Shown: positions 35,525 through 48,690, counted from the stretch's first letter. The stretch: 64,000 nt of DNA from Cherax quadricarinatus (GCF_038502225.1 NC_091325.1:28791959-28855958), one strand, 5' to 3'. Made by a program: numbers and translations. The notes: generated from the letters alone by a model not told the origin.

Positions 35525-38500
35525 CTGTACTACTGTCGTAATGTCACTGTACTACTGCTGTAATGTCACTGCACTACTGCTGTAATGTCACTGTATTACT
35601 GCTGTAATAAGACTGTACTACTGCTGTAATATCAATGTACTACTGGTGAAATGTCACTGTACTACTGTTGTAATGTCACTGTACTACTGTTGAAATGTCA
35701 CTGTACTACTGCCGAAATGTCACTGTACTACTGTTGTAATGTCACCGTACTACTGCTGTAATTTCGCTTTACTACTGCTGTAATATCACTGTACTACTAC
35801 TGTAATGTCACTGTACTTCTGTAATGTCAATGTACTACTGCTGTAATGTCACTGTACTACTGCTGAAATGTCACTGTACTACTGCTGTAATGTTACTGTA
35901 CTACTGCTGTAGTGTCACTGTACTACTGCTGTAATGTCAGTGTACCACTGCTGTAATATCATTGTTCGACTGCTGTAATGTCACTGTACAACTGCTATAA
36001 TGTCACTGTACTGCAGCTATAATGTCACTGTACGACTGCTGTAGTGTCACTGTACTACTGCTGTAATGTCACTGTACTACTGCTGTATTGTCACTGTACT
36101 ACTGCTGTAATGTTACTGTACTACTGCTGTAATGTCACTGTACTACTGTTGCAATATCACTGTACTACTGTTGTAATATCACTGTACTACTGTTGTAATG
36201 TTACTGTACTACTGCTGTAATGTCACTGTACTACTGCTGTAACGTCACTGTACTAATGCTGTAATGTCACTCTACTACTGTTGTAATATCACTGTACTAC
36301 TGTTGTAATATCACTGTACTACTGCTGTAATGTTACTGTACTACTGCTGTAATGTCACTGTACTACTGCTGTAATGTTACTGTACTACTGCTGTAATGTC
36401 TCGGTACTACTGCTGTAATGTCACTGTACTACTGCTGTAATGGTACTGTACTCCTGCTGAAATGTCACTGTACTACTGCTGTAATGTTACTGTACTACTG
36501 CTGTAGTGTCACTGTACTACTGCTGTAATGTCACTGTACTACTGCAGTAATGTCACTGTACTACTGCTCTAATGTCACTGTACTACTTCTGTAATGTCAC
36601 TGTACTGCTGTAATGTCACTGTACTACTGCTGTAATGTCACTGTACTACTGCTCTAATGCTACTGTACTACTGCTGTAATGTCACTGTACTACTGCTGTA
36701 ATGGTACTGCACTACTGCTGTAATATCACTGTACTACTGCTGTAATGTCACTGTACTACTGCTCTAATGTTACTGTACTACTGCTGCAATGTCACTGTAC
36801 TACTGCTGTAATGGTACTGTACTCCTGCTGTAATGTCACTGTACTACTGCTGTAATGTTACTGTACTACTGCTGTAATGTCGCTGTGCTACTGCTCTAAT
36901 GTTACTGTACTACTGCTGTAATGTCACTGTACTACTGCTGTAATGGTACTGTACTGCTGCTGTAATGGTACTGTACTCCTGCTGAAATGTCACTGTACTA
37001 CTGTTGTAATGTCACTGTACTACTGTTGTAATGTCACTGTACTACTGCTGTAATGGTACTGTACTCCTGCTGAAATGTCACTGTACTACTGTTGTAATGT
37101 TACTGTACTACTGCTGTAGTGTCACTGTACTACTGCTGTAGTGTCACTGTACTACTGCTGTAATGTCACTGTACCTCTGCTGTAATGTCATTGTTCGACT
37201 GCTGTAATGTCACTGTACTACTGCTGTAATGTCTCTGTACTACTGCTGTATTGTCACTGTACTACTGTTGTAATGTCACTGTACTACTGCTGTAGTGTCA
37301 CTGTACTACTGCTGTAATGTCACTGTACCTCTGCTGTAATGTCATTGTTCGACTGCTGTAATGTCACTTGACTACTGCTGTAATGTAACTGTACTACTGC
37401 TGTAATATCACTGAACTACTGTTGTAATGTCACTGTACTGCTCTTGAAATGTCACTGTACTACTGCTGTAATGTCACTGTACTACTGCTGTAATGTCACT
37501 GTAATACTACTGTAATGTCACTGTACTACTGCTGTATTGTCACTGTACTGCTGCTGAAATGTCACTGTACTACTGCTGTAATGTTACTGTACTACTGCTG
37601 TAGTGTCACTGTACTACTGCTGTAATGTCACTGTACTACTGCTGTAATGTCACTGTACTACTGCTGTAATATTTCTGTACTACTGCTGTAATGTCACTGT
37701 ACTACTGCTGTAATGTTACTTTACTACTGCTGTAATGTCACTGTACTACTGTTGTAATGTCACTGTACCACTGCTGTAATAACACTGTGCTACTGCTGTA
37801 TTGTCACTGTACTACTGCTGTAATGTCACTGTACTTCTGCTGAAATGTCACTGTACTACTGCTGTAATGTCACTATACTACTGCTGTAATGTCACTGTAC
37901 CTCTGCTGTAATGTCACTGTACTACTGCTGTATTGTCACTGTACTACTGCTGTAATGTCACTGCACTACTGTTGTAATATGACTGTACTACTGCTGTAAT
38001 GTCACTGTACTTCTGCGGTAATGTCACTCTACTACTGCTGTAATGTCACTGTACTACTGCTGTAATGTCACTGTACTACTGTTATGTCTCTGTACTACTG
38101 CTGTAATGTCACTGTACTACTGCTGTAATGTCTCTGTACTACTGCTGTAATGTCACTGTACTACTGCTGTAATGTTACTGTACTACTGCTGTAATGTCAC
38201 TGTACTACTGCTGTAATGTCTCTGTACTACTGCTGTAATGTCACTGTACTACTGCTGTAATGTCACTGTACTTCTGCTGTAAAGTTACTGTGCTACTGTT
38301 GTAATATCACTGTACTACTGCTGTAATGTCTCTGTACTACTGTTGTAATATCACTGTACTCCAGCTGTAATGTCACTGTACTACTGCTGTAATGTCACTG
38401 TACTACTGCTGTAATGTCACTGTACTACTGTTGTAATATCACTGTACTACTGCTGTAATGTCACTGTACTACTGCTGTAATGTCACTGTACTACTGCTGT

Positions 38501-39080
38501 AATGTCACTGTACTACTGCTGTAATGTTACTGTACTACTTCTGTAATGTCACTGTACTACTGTTGTAATGTCACTGTACTACTGCTGTAATGTCACTGTA
38601 CTACTGTTGTAATGTTACTGTACTACTGCTGTAATGTCACTGTACTACTGCTGTAATGTCACTGTACTACTGTTGTAATATCACTGTACTACTGCTGTAA
38701 TGTCACTGTACTACTGTTGTAATATCACTGTACTACTGCTGTAATGTCACTGTAGTACTGCTGTAATGTCACTGTACTACTGCTGTAATGTCACTGTACT
38801 ACTGCTGTAATGTCACTGTACTACTGTTGTAATGTCACTGTACTACTGCTGTAATGTCACTGTACTACTGTTGTAATATCACTGTACTACTGCTGTAATG
38901 TCACTGTACTACTGTTGTAATATCACTGTACTACTGCTGTAATGTCACTGTACTACTGTTGTAATGTCACTGTACTACTGCTGTAATGTCACTGTACTAC
39001 TGCTGTAATGTCACTGTACTACTGTTGTAATGTCACTGTACTACTGCTGTAATGTCACTGTACTACTGTTGTAATATCAA
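35525..39080. repeat. 22-bp satellite, block C
   Basis: Continuation of the satellite after the LTR element, GTCAC variant dominant, with scattered GGTAC and GTAGTGTCAC variants around 36400-37150. It ends near 39080 in unrelated sequence. Confidence 0.96.
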
Positions 39081-40153
39081 CTAATACCTGTCGACATCTC
39101 AGTACAATTAATTACCAGTATACACCCACTGGAACATACACTACAACACCTGCAAAAAGTAGTACTAATACCTGTCCAAAGTATTGTCCTCTTCATCACG
39201 TTACATTCCACCTTATGTAATCTGTATGATGTAGAGTCATATTAATGTTGTTCAGTTGCATTAATAACATCTGCAGGTACTGATGTCACTCTCCAAGTGT
39301 ATTACATAATACAACAGTCAACAGGAGCTCCACATCACAGGTCTCACCCTTGAGAACACGAGGTGTGAACAATCAATTGTCAGTTGCCTGCCAACCACCT
39401 TAGTGAACGGACCCACGTTTATACACAGAGCTCCATGACCAGGAAGAAAGATAGGTGTCTGCTATGAGAGCCAGGTGTGTCAAAGAGTGACAGGTGTTAA
39501 CCAAGAAAAGCGGGCGTCCTCCAAGAGAGAGGCAGGTGTCCTTCAGGAGAAGCAGGTGTCCTCCAAGGAATACATGCTCACAAGGAGAGGCAGGTGTCTG
39601 ACAATTGAGCAAAGTCTTCATAACATAAGCGAGGTGTATATGAAGTGAGTCAGGATTCCACTTAAACGGCCAGTTGTGATATACGTGAACCAGGTGCAAT
39701 TCGACTCATTTGAGCCCATGTAAATTAATCCAGTTGTCCAGCAACAAAGCCTTGTGTCTACCAAGTAAGACAGGTGTACAGTAATCGAGCCAGGTATCCA
39801 CCAGCAGAGCCAGGTATCCACCAGCAGAGCCAGGTATCCACCAGCAGAGCCAGGTATCCACCAGCAGAGCCAGTTGTCCACCAAGCGTGCAAAATGTCTA
39901 CCAAGTGAGACAGGTGTTCATCAAGTGCGTCAGGTGTCCACCAAGTAAGCAAAGTGTTCAGTAAGTAAGTCAGGTGTTCAAGTAAACCAGCTGTTCATAT
40001 AATGAGTCAGGTGTCTACCAAGTCAGCCAGGTGTCAAACAAATAAGTTAGGAGTCAGCAAGTAATCCAGCAGACCACCAATTAAGCTACTTGTCCCTCAT
40101 CCATATTTACAACAATCTGGAACTAATAACACAGCAGTGTAAAGGTATCAAGT
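39081..40153. repeat. Spacer with degenerate ~20-bp repeats upstream of the receptor exon
   Basis: 39081-39430 shows nothing recognisable. From about 39440 to 40080 runs a degenerate tandem repeat; four near-perfect copies of CAGGTATCCACCAGCAGAGC lie at about 39791-39870, flanked by looser CAGGTGTCCACCAAGTAAG-like copies. No coding region is supported. Confidence 0.75.
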
Positions 40154-41356
40154 ATGGACTCGGGGGTTCCTGCATTTGTACGTTTCATGCGAATTTGGGC
40201 ACTGATGATGAGGTTCCTGGGTGGCTTTCCTTACCGCTGGTCCAACTACATTACTGGATCTGGTGACTCTGCTCACCCCCAGTTCGTTCCTCAACACTCC
40301 CACTTTGGTCGACTCTTCTACAGCTCGTCACACATTACCAAAGTTAAACCTGCACACCGGAATCACCACACTCGCAGCAAGTCAGCCAGTAACTTAAACA
40401 ACCAACCTCACGGCAGAAGAATGAGTGGTTCTTGTGATGGCGGACAGGACAGACACGGACAATGTACTGAGTGTTGCACCACGTTTCCAGGACTGCATCC
40501 CACCAGGGCTCTTACAGTATGGTCTAACTTTATAATGACGTTTTACCTGTTTATCATCCTCGCTCTAGCAATTTGTAAGCAATATCTCAACGTGAAGAAA
40601 ATACATAAAGAATCTGGCACATATCTCGGTATGATGGCTGTTTATTACACAGTGGAACTGCTGGTAACATTGTGTGTGTGTTTACACATGGTAATGAGCC
40701 GCACCAGTCTCGTCTTGCTGCTCACACACCTGGATCGCTTTAAACCTAATTCTCTGCCATTATCATTCATGATTAATCGTGATATGTTCCTCATTTTGGT
40801 ATTACTTTCCTATGCTACCATAGAAATTTCATATATATACATTTGTGCAATACGAATTTACGGCTGGTTATCAACCTTATACATGATTTATACGAGTTTG
40901 AAAACATTTCTCGCAGTTATTAATTTCCTAGTATCAGTAACGAGCATTATTTCATTTCATGGAACCAGTTGTCTGGTGGCTGCTGTGCTAAATGATGTTA
41001 AACAAGAACTTGAACGTATAGAGAACCTTCCAATGTCTGAGACAGAAAATATGAGAGAAAGCACTGTTCAGTATGGTCAATACATTCAGTGGCGAGAAGA
41101 GGCTAGGAAGGTGGCACTGGCTTCATGTAGTCGAGTGTCAGAGTTGTGTCAATGTCAAATATTGATTAACAAACACTTCTGGACACCTACACTCACCTTC
41201 ATGGCACGAGGCATCTCCTACATGATAGTCACCATCTACATGACTATTAATGATGATGAAGCAAAATCACCGAAAATTATCATTGGTGTGATTTTCATGC
41301 ACTGTGCACTTGAGGTTGTCATCCTGTGCTTCACTCCAGATATTGTCACTCAGAAG
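40154..41356 (+). CDS. Probable gustatory receptor (Gr family), first exon(s), 401 codons
   Basis: Multi-pass membrane protein from the ATG at 40154. Early in the N-terminus is FLGGFPYRW, as commonly seen at the start of arthropod gustatory receptors. About six hydrophobic segments are visible: near residues 121-140, 160-181, 211-233, 241-265, 357-375 and 384-403. A seventh segment and the C-terminal TY-x-Q-type motif of this family are missing. The likely reason is a splice donor: AAG/GTAATA with GT at 41357-41358, after codon 401 (phase 0), matching the phase-0 introns known near the C-terminus of insect Gr genes. The frame reads on only nine codons before stopping. The last exon was not found downstream. 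No stops or frameshifts, unlike all neighbouring elements, so it looks like a live host gene with ligand unknown. Confidence 0.68.
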
Positions 41357-41456
41357 GTAATATTTTACTATTATTACTGGTGACACCTCATCTCCTGGTA
41401 AAGATGTGACGTAAGATAAAATCCAAAGCAGCATTCATACTATCTCTCTCTCTCTT

Positions 41457-41577
<121 letters not shown>

Positions 41578-41949
41578 CCCCAAAAAGAAAATACTTTCAT
41601 CATCATTCAACACTTTCATCTCACTTACACACAATCACTGTTTCTGCAGAGGTGCCCAGAATACAACAGTTTAGAAGCATATGCGTATAAAGATACACAA
41701 TATATCCCTCCAAACTGCCAATATCCCAAACCCCACCTTTAAAGTGCAGGCATTGTACTTCCCATTTCCAGTACTCAACTCCGGCTATATAAAAATAACC
41801 AGTTTCCCTGAATCCCTTCAATAAATATTACCCTGCTCACACTCCAACAACTCGTCAAGTCCCAAATACCATTCGTCTCCATTCACTCCTATCAAACACG
41901 CTCACGCACGCTTGCTGGAAGTCCAAGCCCCTCGCCCACAACACATCCT

Positions 41950-43686
41950 TTACCCCTCCCTCCAACCTTTTCGAGGATGACCCCTACCCCGCCTTCCTTC
42001 CCCTACAGATTTATACGCTCTCCATGGCATTCTACTTTGATCCATTCTCTCTAAATGACCAAACCACCTCAACAACCCCTCTTCTGCCCTCTGACTAATA
42101 CTTTTATTAACTCCACACCTTCTAATTTCCACACTCCGAATTTTCTGCACATCATTTACACCACACATTGCCCTTAGACAGGACATCTCCACTGCCTCCA
42201 ACCTCCTCCTCGCTGCTGCACTCACAACCCAAGCTTCACACCCATGTAAGAGTGTTTTACTACTATACTTTCATACATTCCCTTCTTTGCCTTCATAGAT
42301 AACATTTTTTGCCTCCACATACACCTGAATGCACAACTCATCTTTTTTCCTTCGTCACTTCTATGATTAACCTCATTCTTCATAAATCCATCCGCTCACA
42401 CGTCAACTCCCAAATATCTGAAAGCATTCACTTCTTCCATAGTCCTCATCCCCAATTTGATAACCATTTTTTCTTTATCTAAATCATTTGATACCCTCAT
42501 CACCTTGCTCTTTTCTATGTTCACTTTCAACTTTCTACCTTGACACACACTCCCAAATTCATCCACTAACCTTTGCAATTTTTCTTTAGAATCTCCCTTA
42601 AGCACAGTATCATCAGCAAAAAGTAACTGTGTCACTTCCCATTTTGTATTTAATTCCCCATAATTTAATCCCACCCTCTCCCGAACACCCTAGCATTTAC
42701 TTCTTTTACAACCCCACCTATAAATATATTAACAACCATGGTGACATTACACATCCCTGTCTAAGACCTACTTTTACCGGGAAGTAGTCTCCCTCTCTTC
42801 TACACACCCTAACCTGAGCCTCACTATCCTCATAAAAACTCTTTACAGCATTTAGTAACTTTCTACCTATTCCATATACTTGCAACATCTGCCACATTGC
42901 TCCCCTATCCACTCTATCATATGCCTTTTTTAAATCCATAAATGCAATAAAAACTTCCCTACCTTTATCTAAATACTGTTCACATATATCCTTCAATGTA
43001 AACACTTGATCTACACATCCCCTACCCACTCTGAAGCCTCCTTGCTCATCCGCAATTCTACATTCTGTCTTACCTCTAATTATTTCAATAATAACCCTAC
43101 CGTACACTTTTCCTGGTATACTCAGTAAACTTATTCCTCTATAATTTTTACAATCTCTTTTGTCCCCCTTCCCTTTATATAAAGGGACTATACACACTCT
43201 CCGCCAATCCCTAGGTACCTTCCCCTCTTTCATACATTTATTAAACAAAAATACCAACCACTCCAACATTATGTTCTCCCCTGCTTTTAACATTTCTGTC
43301 ATGATCCCGTCAGTTCCAGCTGCTTTACCCCCTTTCATTCTATGAAATGCCTCACGCACCTCCCCCACACTCACATCCTGCTCTTCCTCACTCCTATAAG
43401 ATGGTATACATCCCTGGCCAGTGCATGAAATTACCGCCTCCCTTTCTTCGTCGACATTTAAAAGTTCTTCAAAATATTCTCGCCATCTACCCAATACCTT
43501 CTTTATCTCTCCATCTACTAACTCCCCTACTCTGTTTTTAACTGACAAATCCATTCGTTCCCTAGGCTTTCTTAACTTGTTTAAATCACTCCAAAATTTT
43601 TTCTTATTTTCATTAAAATTTCTTGACAGTGCCTCTCCCACTCTATCATCTGCTCTCCTTTTGTACTCTCTCACTACTCTCTTCAC
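41950..43686 (-). pseudogene. RTE ORF: reverse transcriptase and C-terminal region
   Basis: RT of RTE type. In the longest open piece (43686-42718): KAAGTDGIMTEMLKAG, VPLYKGKGDKRDCKNYRGIS, DEQGGFRVGRGCVDQ, AFMDLKKAYDRVDR (first Asp) and VGLRQGCVMSPW. After a frame break, the catalytic box QLLFADDTVL lies near 42620 with FADD intact. The segment 42225-41950 encodes the C-terminal GLLRWFGHLERMDQSR and GHPRKGW blocks that characterise RTE proteins. Breaks near 42718, 42674 and 42390-42230. Confidence 0.85.
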
Positions 43687-43894
43687 CTTTCTTTAACTCT
43701 CCATATACTCTACTCTTCTTATAACACTTCTGCTTTGTAAATACCTCTCATAAGCTACCTTTTTCTCTTTTATCACACCCTTTACTTCGTCATTACACCA
43801 ATCACTCCTCTTTCCTCCTGCACCCACCCTCCTATAACCACAAACTTCTGCCCCTCATTCTAATACTGCATTTTTAAAAGTATTCCAACCCTCT

Positions 43895-44740
43895 TCAACC
43901 CCCCCCACTACTCATACCTGCACCAGCCCACCTTACTGCCAATAGTTGCTTACATATCACCCGAACTTCCTCCTCCCTTAGTTTATACACTTTCACCTCC
44001 CTCTTACTTGTTGTTGCCACCTTCCTCTTTTCCCATCTACCTCTTACTCCAACTGTAGCTACAACTAAATAATGATCCGATATATCAGTTGCCCCTCTAT
44101 AAACATGTACATCCTGGAGCCTACCCATCAACCTTTTATTCACCAATATATATTCTAACAAACTACTTTCATTACGTGCTACATCATACCTTGTATATTT
44201 ATTTATCCTCTTTTTCATAAAATATGTATTACTTATTACCAAACCTCTTTCTACACGTAGCTCAATTAAAGGCTCCCCATTTTCATTTACCCTTGTCTCC
44301 CCAAATTTACCTACTATTCCCTCCACAACATTTTTACCCACTTTAGCAATGAAATCCCCAACCACAAGTACTCTCACACTTCGTCCAAAACTCCCCACGC
44401 ATTCACTCAACATTTCCCAAAATCTCTCTCTCTCCTCTATACTTCTCTCTTCCCCAGGTGCATATACGCTTACTATAACCCAGTTCTCACATCCAACCTT
44501 TATTTTACTTCACATATTCCTTGAATTAATACATTTATAGTCCCACTTTTCCTGCCATAGCTTATCCTTCAACATTATTGCTACTCCTTCTTTAGCTCCA
44601 ACTCTATTTGAAACCCCTGACCTAATCCCATTTATTCCTTTCCACGGAAACTCACCCGCCCCCTTCAGCTTTGTTTCACTTAAAGCCAGGACACCCAGCT
44701 TTTTCTCATTCATAACATCCACAATCATCTCTTTCTTATC
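43895..44740 (-). pseudogene. RTE ORF: AP endonuclease part
   Basis: Endonuclease module that nicks the insertion site. Conserved blocks on the minus strand: VLALSETKLKG (catalytic Glu, near 44690), VSVYAPG (near 44460), VVGDFIAKVGKNV (near 44360; usual motif GDFNAKVG, so the Asn is changed), RYDVARNESSLLEYILVN and ISDHYLVVATV (His, near 44070). Frame breaks fall between 44510 and 44413 and after 43895. It joins the RT region downstream in the usual RTE order. Confidence 0.8.
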
Positions 44741-45095
44741 ATTCGCCCTGGAAAAGGGGTTACTAGCCTATTGTTCCCGGCACTTTAGTTGACTTTTACA
44801 ACATGCATGGCTTACGGAGGAAAGATTCTTATTCCACTTCCCCATGGATATAAAAGGAAAAGTAATAAGAACAAGAACTAAGATAAAATCAAAGAAAACT
44901 CAGATGAGTGTGTATAAATAAACATGTACATATATGTGTAGTGTGACCTAAGTGTAAGTAGAAGTAGAAAGACGTATCTGTAATCTTGCATATTTATGAG
45001 ACAGACAAAAGGCACCAGCAATCCTACCATCATGTAAAACAATTACAGGCTTTCGTTTTACACTCACTGGGTGGTTGCTGTCTACAGCCTACTAC

Positions 45096-45331
<236 letters not shown>

Positions 45332-45414
45332 TTGCAACCCCTGAATGGGTTACAATGTATATGATGTATTCTATTATGTATATTACATTTTCATGTAATT
45401 TTATATTGCTTCTT

Positions 45415-46235
45415 CTGGCAGGGCTGCATCTGCTCTTGTTGCCACCTCCCTAGTTAAGAACGATAATAAATTTGTTGAGTTAGGCATAAGAATTAACAAC
45501 TGGGCGTCTACACTGCAAACTGAATTGTTTGCAATCCTAATGGCGCTAAAGCTAACCTATGACACTGAGCTTGACTCTATCATCATTACTGATTCTATGT
45601 CATCATTGAAGGCTCTTGGCTCATATAATGACTCCAACAACATGCTCATTGGGGAAGCCAGGTATGGATACTCAAAAATTAGGGACAAAGGAATTAATGT
45701 ACAATTGCTATGGATCCCATCACACATTGGATTACTCCTTCATGATAAAGTTGATATGTTAGCCAAGAAGAGTATCCAGAAGGAGAACGTAGAATATAAC
45801 TTTGGTATAACTGTGTCTAGCATTAGGAATAATATTAGGAGAGAAGTAAATAATGAAGATTATTATTATAGGAATGCAGTTAGAAGCCTGAGTAGATCTA
45901 TAACCCACTATGATAACATGAACGTAGATAAGTATGTTTATGGAGCAACTTGCAATGTGAACAGGCTGACTGATGTTGTAGTGGCCAGGCTTAGGCTTGG
46001 TTACAAGTACTTCTGGCAGTTTGGGAGACACACAGATGATGATCAAACTAAATGTAAATTATGTGATCAGGCATATGGTCACTCTCTTGAACACTATGTG
46101 CTTAATTGTCCACTTATTGAGGAATACAGAGACAGACAGTATAATAACCTATGTGACATGTCAAGATATCTTATTAATGAAAATAAGATACCAGATATAC
46201 TAAGCAAATTTCCTAAATTTGCTTGTAACAGATAA
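45415..46235 (+). pseudogene. I-group LINE ORF2, C-terminal RNase H fragment
   Basis: Only the last ~270 codons of a LINE ORF2 are present: RNase H (NNWASTLQTELFAILMALK; IITDSMSSLKAL; WIPSHIGLLLHDKVDMLAKK), then a region ending in a zinc motif CKLCDQAYGHSLEHYVLNC and the stop at 46235. It aligns throughout with the end of the 995-codon protein at 57734-60721. The frame is open from about 45415 (GRAASAL) without breaks. The 5' truncation is typical of incomplete reverse transcription. 46236-46440 is its 3' UTR, which includes CCACAGGATGGATATGGGGT, a string related to sequences at 56290 and 56870 on the other strand. Confidence 0.85.
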
Positions 46236-46440
46236 GTGAACTATAGATATGTAGATATAAATCCATATGTATTCCTGTTAACCCTTTGGGGCCTAGTTCC
46301 TAGGCCTTTTGTGTATCCACATGCTCTCGCGCTACCGTCCACAGGATGGATATGGGGTGCACAATAAACTAGCCACTTCGGTGGCAAAATCTAAATCTTT
46401 ATATTTGCGATAATAGCTAAATCGTAAATATATTGCTTTA

Positions 46441-46622
46441 TATTATTATTTGACTTAGTTACTTTTGTTAGGTAGGATGCAACGTATTATTATGTGCTCA
46501 TAGTTCAAGTCTTGATTGTCTAACTACTGTAATTATCGCTTGTGGCTCGTTTCCCTGCCGGCTTCTCAGCATTGCTGGTCAGCTTCTGTCCACGGAGCTA
46601 TCACGTGATAGAGGGGGGGGGG
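46441..46622. other. Unassigned sequence ending in a polypurine-like G-run
   Basis: AT-rich then mixed sequence with no frame. Its end, GATAGAGGGGGGGGGG (about 46607-46622), looks like an LTR-element polypurine tract immediately before the LTR at 46623. Confidence 0.5.
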
Positions 46623-47561
46623 TGTTCTCACCTCGCCTGACGTATTCAGTCTGGTATAGACTCTCTTGGTGGTTGGACATGTTCCTGACAAGTGCCTAAA
46701 TCTCCCTTATTGGCCCTTGTTGGAAGATTGTCTTTGTCTTATTATTATTGTTGTTAGTTCTGTGGAACTCTGTTCACAGAACATTGTATAGACTTGGTGA
46801 TTTTCGACGTTATACTGAGCAACTCAGGTCCTGAACTGTAGCTTCTGACCTAATTTGTATTGGTATCTGTGTATTGTCACAGTCGGGGATTTTCTTATGC
46901 TGAACTTAGATTCAGTAGTATGGGAGTTTTGTGACTTTTGTAGAGGATCTGCTGATGGTCCCTACTTAGTGTCGTTATATTATCTCATTGTTCCTGATTC
47001 TGTGTTGCAGTTGCTTGTTATATTGCTATTGGGTGTAGCATTCTTTTTATTGTTCAAGCAGACTGTTCTGATTGCCAGTTGGTCAAGAAGTTAGTTTATG
47101 AGAGGACTTTGTCAGTCACTTGTTTAAGTCTAGTCGAGTCTTGAGACATAGCGAACTACTTAGAGCACTTATATACACACAAACTTACTTGTACATATTT
47201 GTAATATATTATTAAATGCTAATGTACCAGACGGTACTTAAGACATAACTATGTGATATGTGCTATCAGGACAATAATACTGTACACGATATTGATATTG
47301 TTGATATTGTTGATATTGATTTAATTTGATATACGCCTAGACAACTTAATAAATTTATTAAATTTTAATTTCTCTAGTTAGTAGCCTACCAGTTGTAATC
47401 CTGAAGCACTAATAATTCTTAATGAATTCTAATGGATAATTGGACAAGGATACTGACTAATTGTTACGAAAACCCAGTAACAGGCTGGATGCTGGAAGGG
47501 CAGTCCTTTCTAGTATTCACTGGAGATCTCAAAGCTTTTTAGAATTGCATTTTTTGTAACA
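46623..47561 (+). repeat. LTR of a second gypsy-type element (939 bp)
   Basis: Begins TGTTCTCACC after a G-run and ends TTTTTGTAACA; two bases later comes TGGGGATCTGTCTGGGA (47564-47580), closely like the primer site of the Gmr1-like element. No second copy is present in the window, so the limits rest on termini and the primer-site position. Confidence 0.7.
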
Positions 47562-47877
47562 AATGGGGATCTGTCTGGGATGCTCTTGATCCAAGGTGTT
47601 GGAGAAATTGTCCAGTTTGACATACTAGTAACTCTGTACTCAAACACTTTGAGTACTTTCCTAATCTGAAGATTTTGAGTTTAGTCTTGTACATGAAGAC
47701 TTTGAGTTTAGTCTTGTACAACATAATAGGTGGATGTATGTACTTGACTGAATCTCTTGATCCAAGGAGATGGAAATACTGTTTATGAGTTCTAACTCTA
47801 AGACATCCAACACTAACATTCCTATTAGGATTATAGTTTCCCATAATCACTCTCTTGTAGTACATTTATTTTCATGA

Positions 47878-48327
47878 TGTATACCAAAAGTGAAACAATT
47901 AATTGATACTCTGACTTTGTCTGAGTTGAGTACATTAAAATTTCAGACGTGTTGGCGAGTAGCCAAATATCTCGGTGTGACGTATAACAGGAATTACTCC
48001 GCAGAAACTGTCAGAGCGTTAATTAAAGATATATTGTTTCCTGCTCATACAGAGATGTCTGATTATGATTCAGATTCAGAAAGCCTAGTGTCACAATTAG
48101 GAAGTATGACTCTATTTCATGACATAGAAGAAAGAGCAACTAAGGCAGAAGTGTCTGAGCCTAGTATAGCTCAGTTCTCGCTCATGCCTTCCCTCACTGA
48201 CACAATAGTACAGAGTATAGCTGGTAGTATGACTCAGCCTCATACTAGTACCGTGTATACTACACCTGTATCTACTTATCCTAGACCAGAGCTAGACTCT
48301 CTAGGGATGGCTGGACAAGGTGTCTGA
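47878..48327 (+). pseudogene. Gag N-terminal remnant of a Gmr1-like gypsy element
   Basis: The translation contains TCWRVAKYLGVTYNRNYSAETVR and KDILF, clearly homologous to the N-terminus of the Gag at 29438 (CWQVARYLGVSYNNRYIASTVR, then NILF). The open frame begins at 47878-47890 without an ATG in phase; the nearby ATGs are one base out of frame, so the start is probably frameshifted. It stops after MAGQGV at 48327, where sequence changes to a piece of a different LTR family. Capsid, knuckle and pol are missing. Confidence 0.72.
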
Positions 48328-48328
48328 C

Positions 48329-48690
48329 CTGAAGGCTATAGACTCTATGAAGAACTGGCCGTTGGGTTGTCACCAACACCTGTGGCCCCCCCCCCCACAT
48401 CATCAACAATGGCTATAATCTCTATAAGACTGTGTCAACATCAACCAGACACCAAAGTTTAATTGTATATATTAGCGTTGAATTCAGATATCGTTTATAT
48501 TTTTCATTTTTCATTTTTCATTAAAGTAGGATAAATATTTCATATTTAAGTATTTTATATTTTATATTTTCTAAATAATAAAGTGTTTATGTTCGTCAGT
48601 TTTTATTCTTTTTCTATTCATTAATTTTCCTGAGGAGCCAGCCTTGGTAATACTGACTGAAGTTGTTACAGGGCTGAGTGAGCCTTCACA
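48329..48690 (+). mobile_element. 3' part of the 916-bp LTR family
   Basis: Matches 4620-4968 (shared GTTGTCACCAACACCTG, ATATTAGCGTTGA, CAGCCTTGGTAATACTGA) and ends at the same terminus, GCCTTCACA (48690). It is fused on the left to the gag remnant and on the right to an inverted Penelope fragment. Confidence 0.8.

Noticed and set aside
13115..39080. CRISPR-like array
   Set aside because: The 22-bp units are contiguous with no spacers, and the context is eukaryotic. It is a satellite.
46855..47094. Small hydrophobic membrane protein
   Set aside because: Lies inside the LTR at 46623-47561; no homology or supporting context seen.
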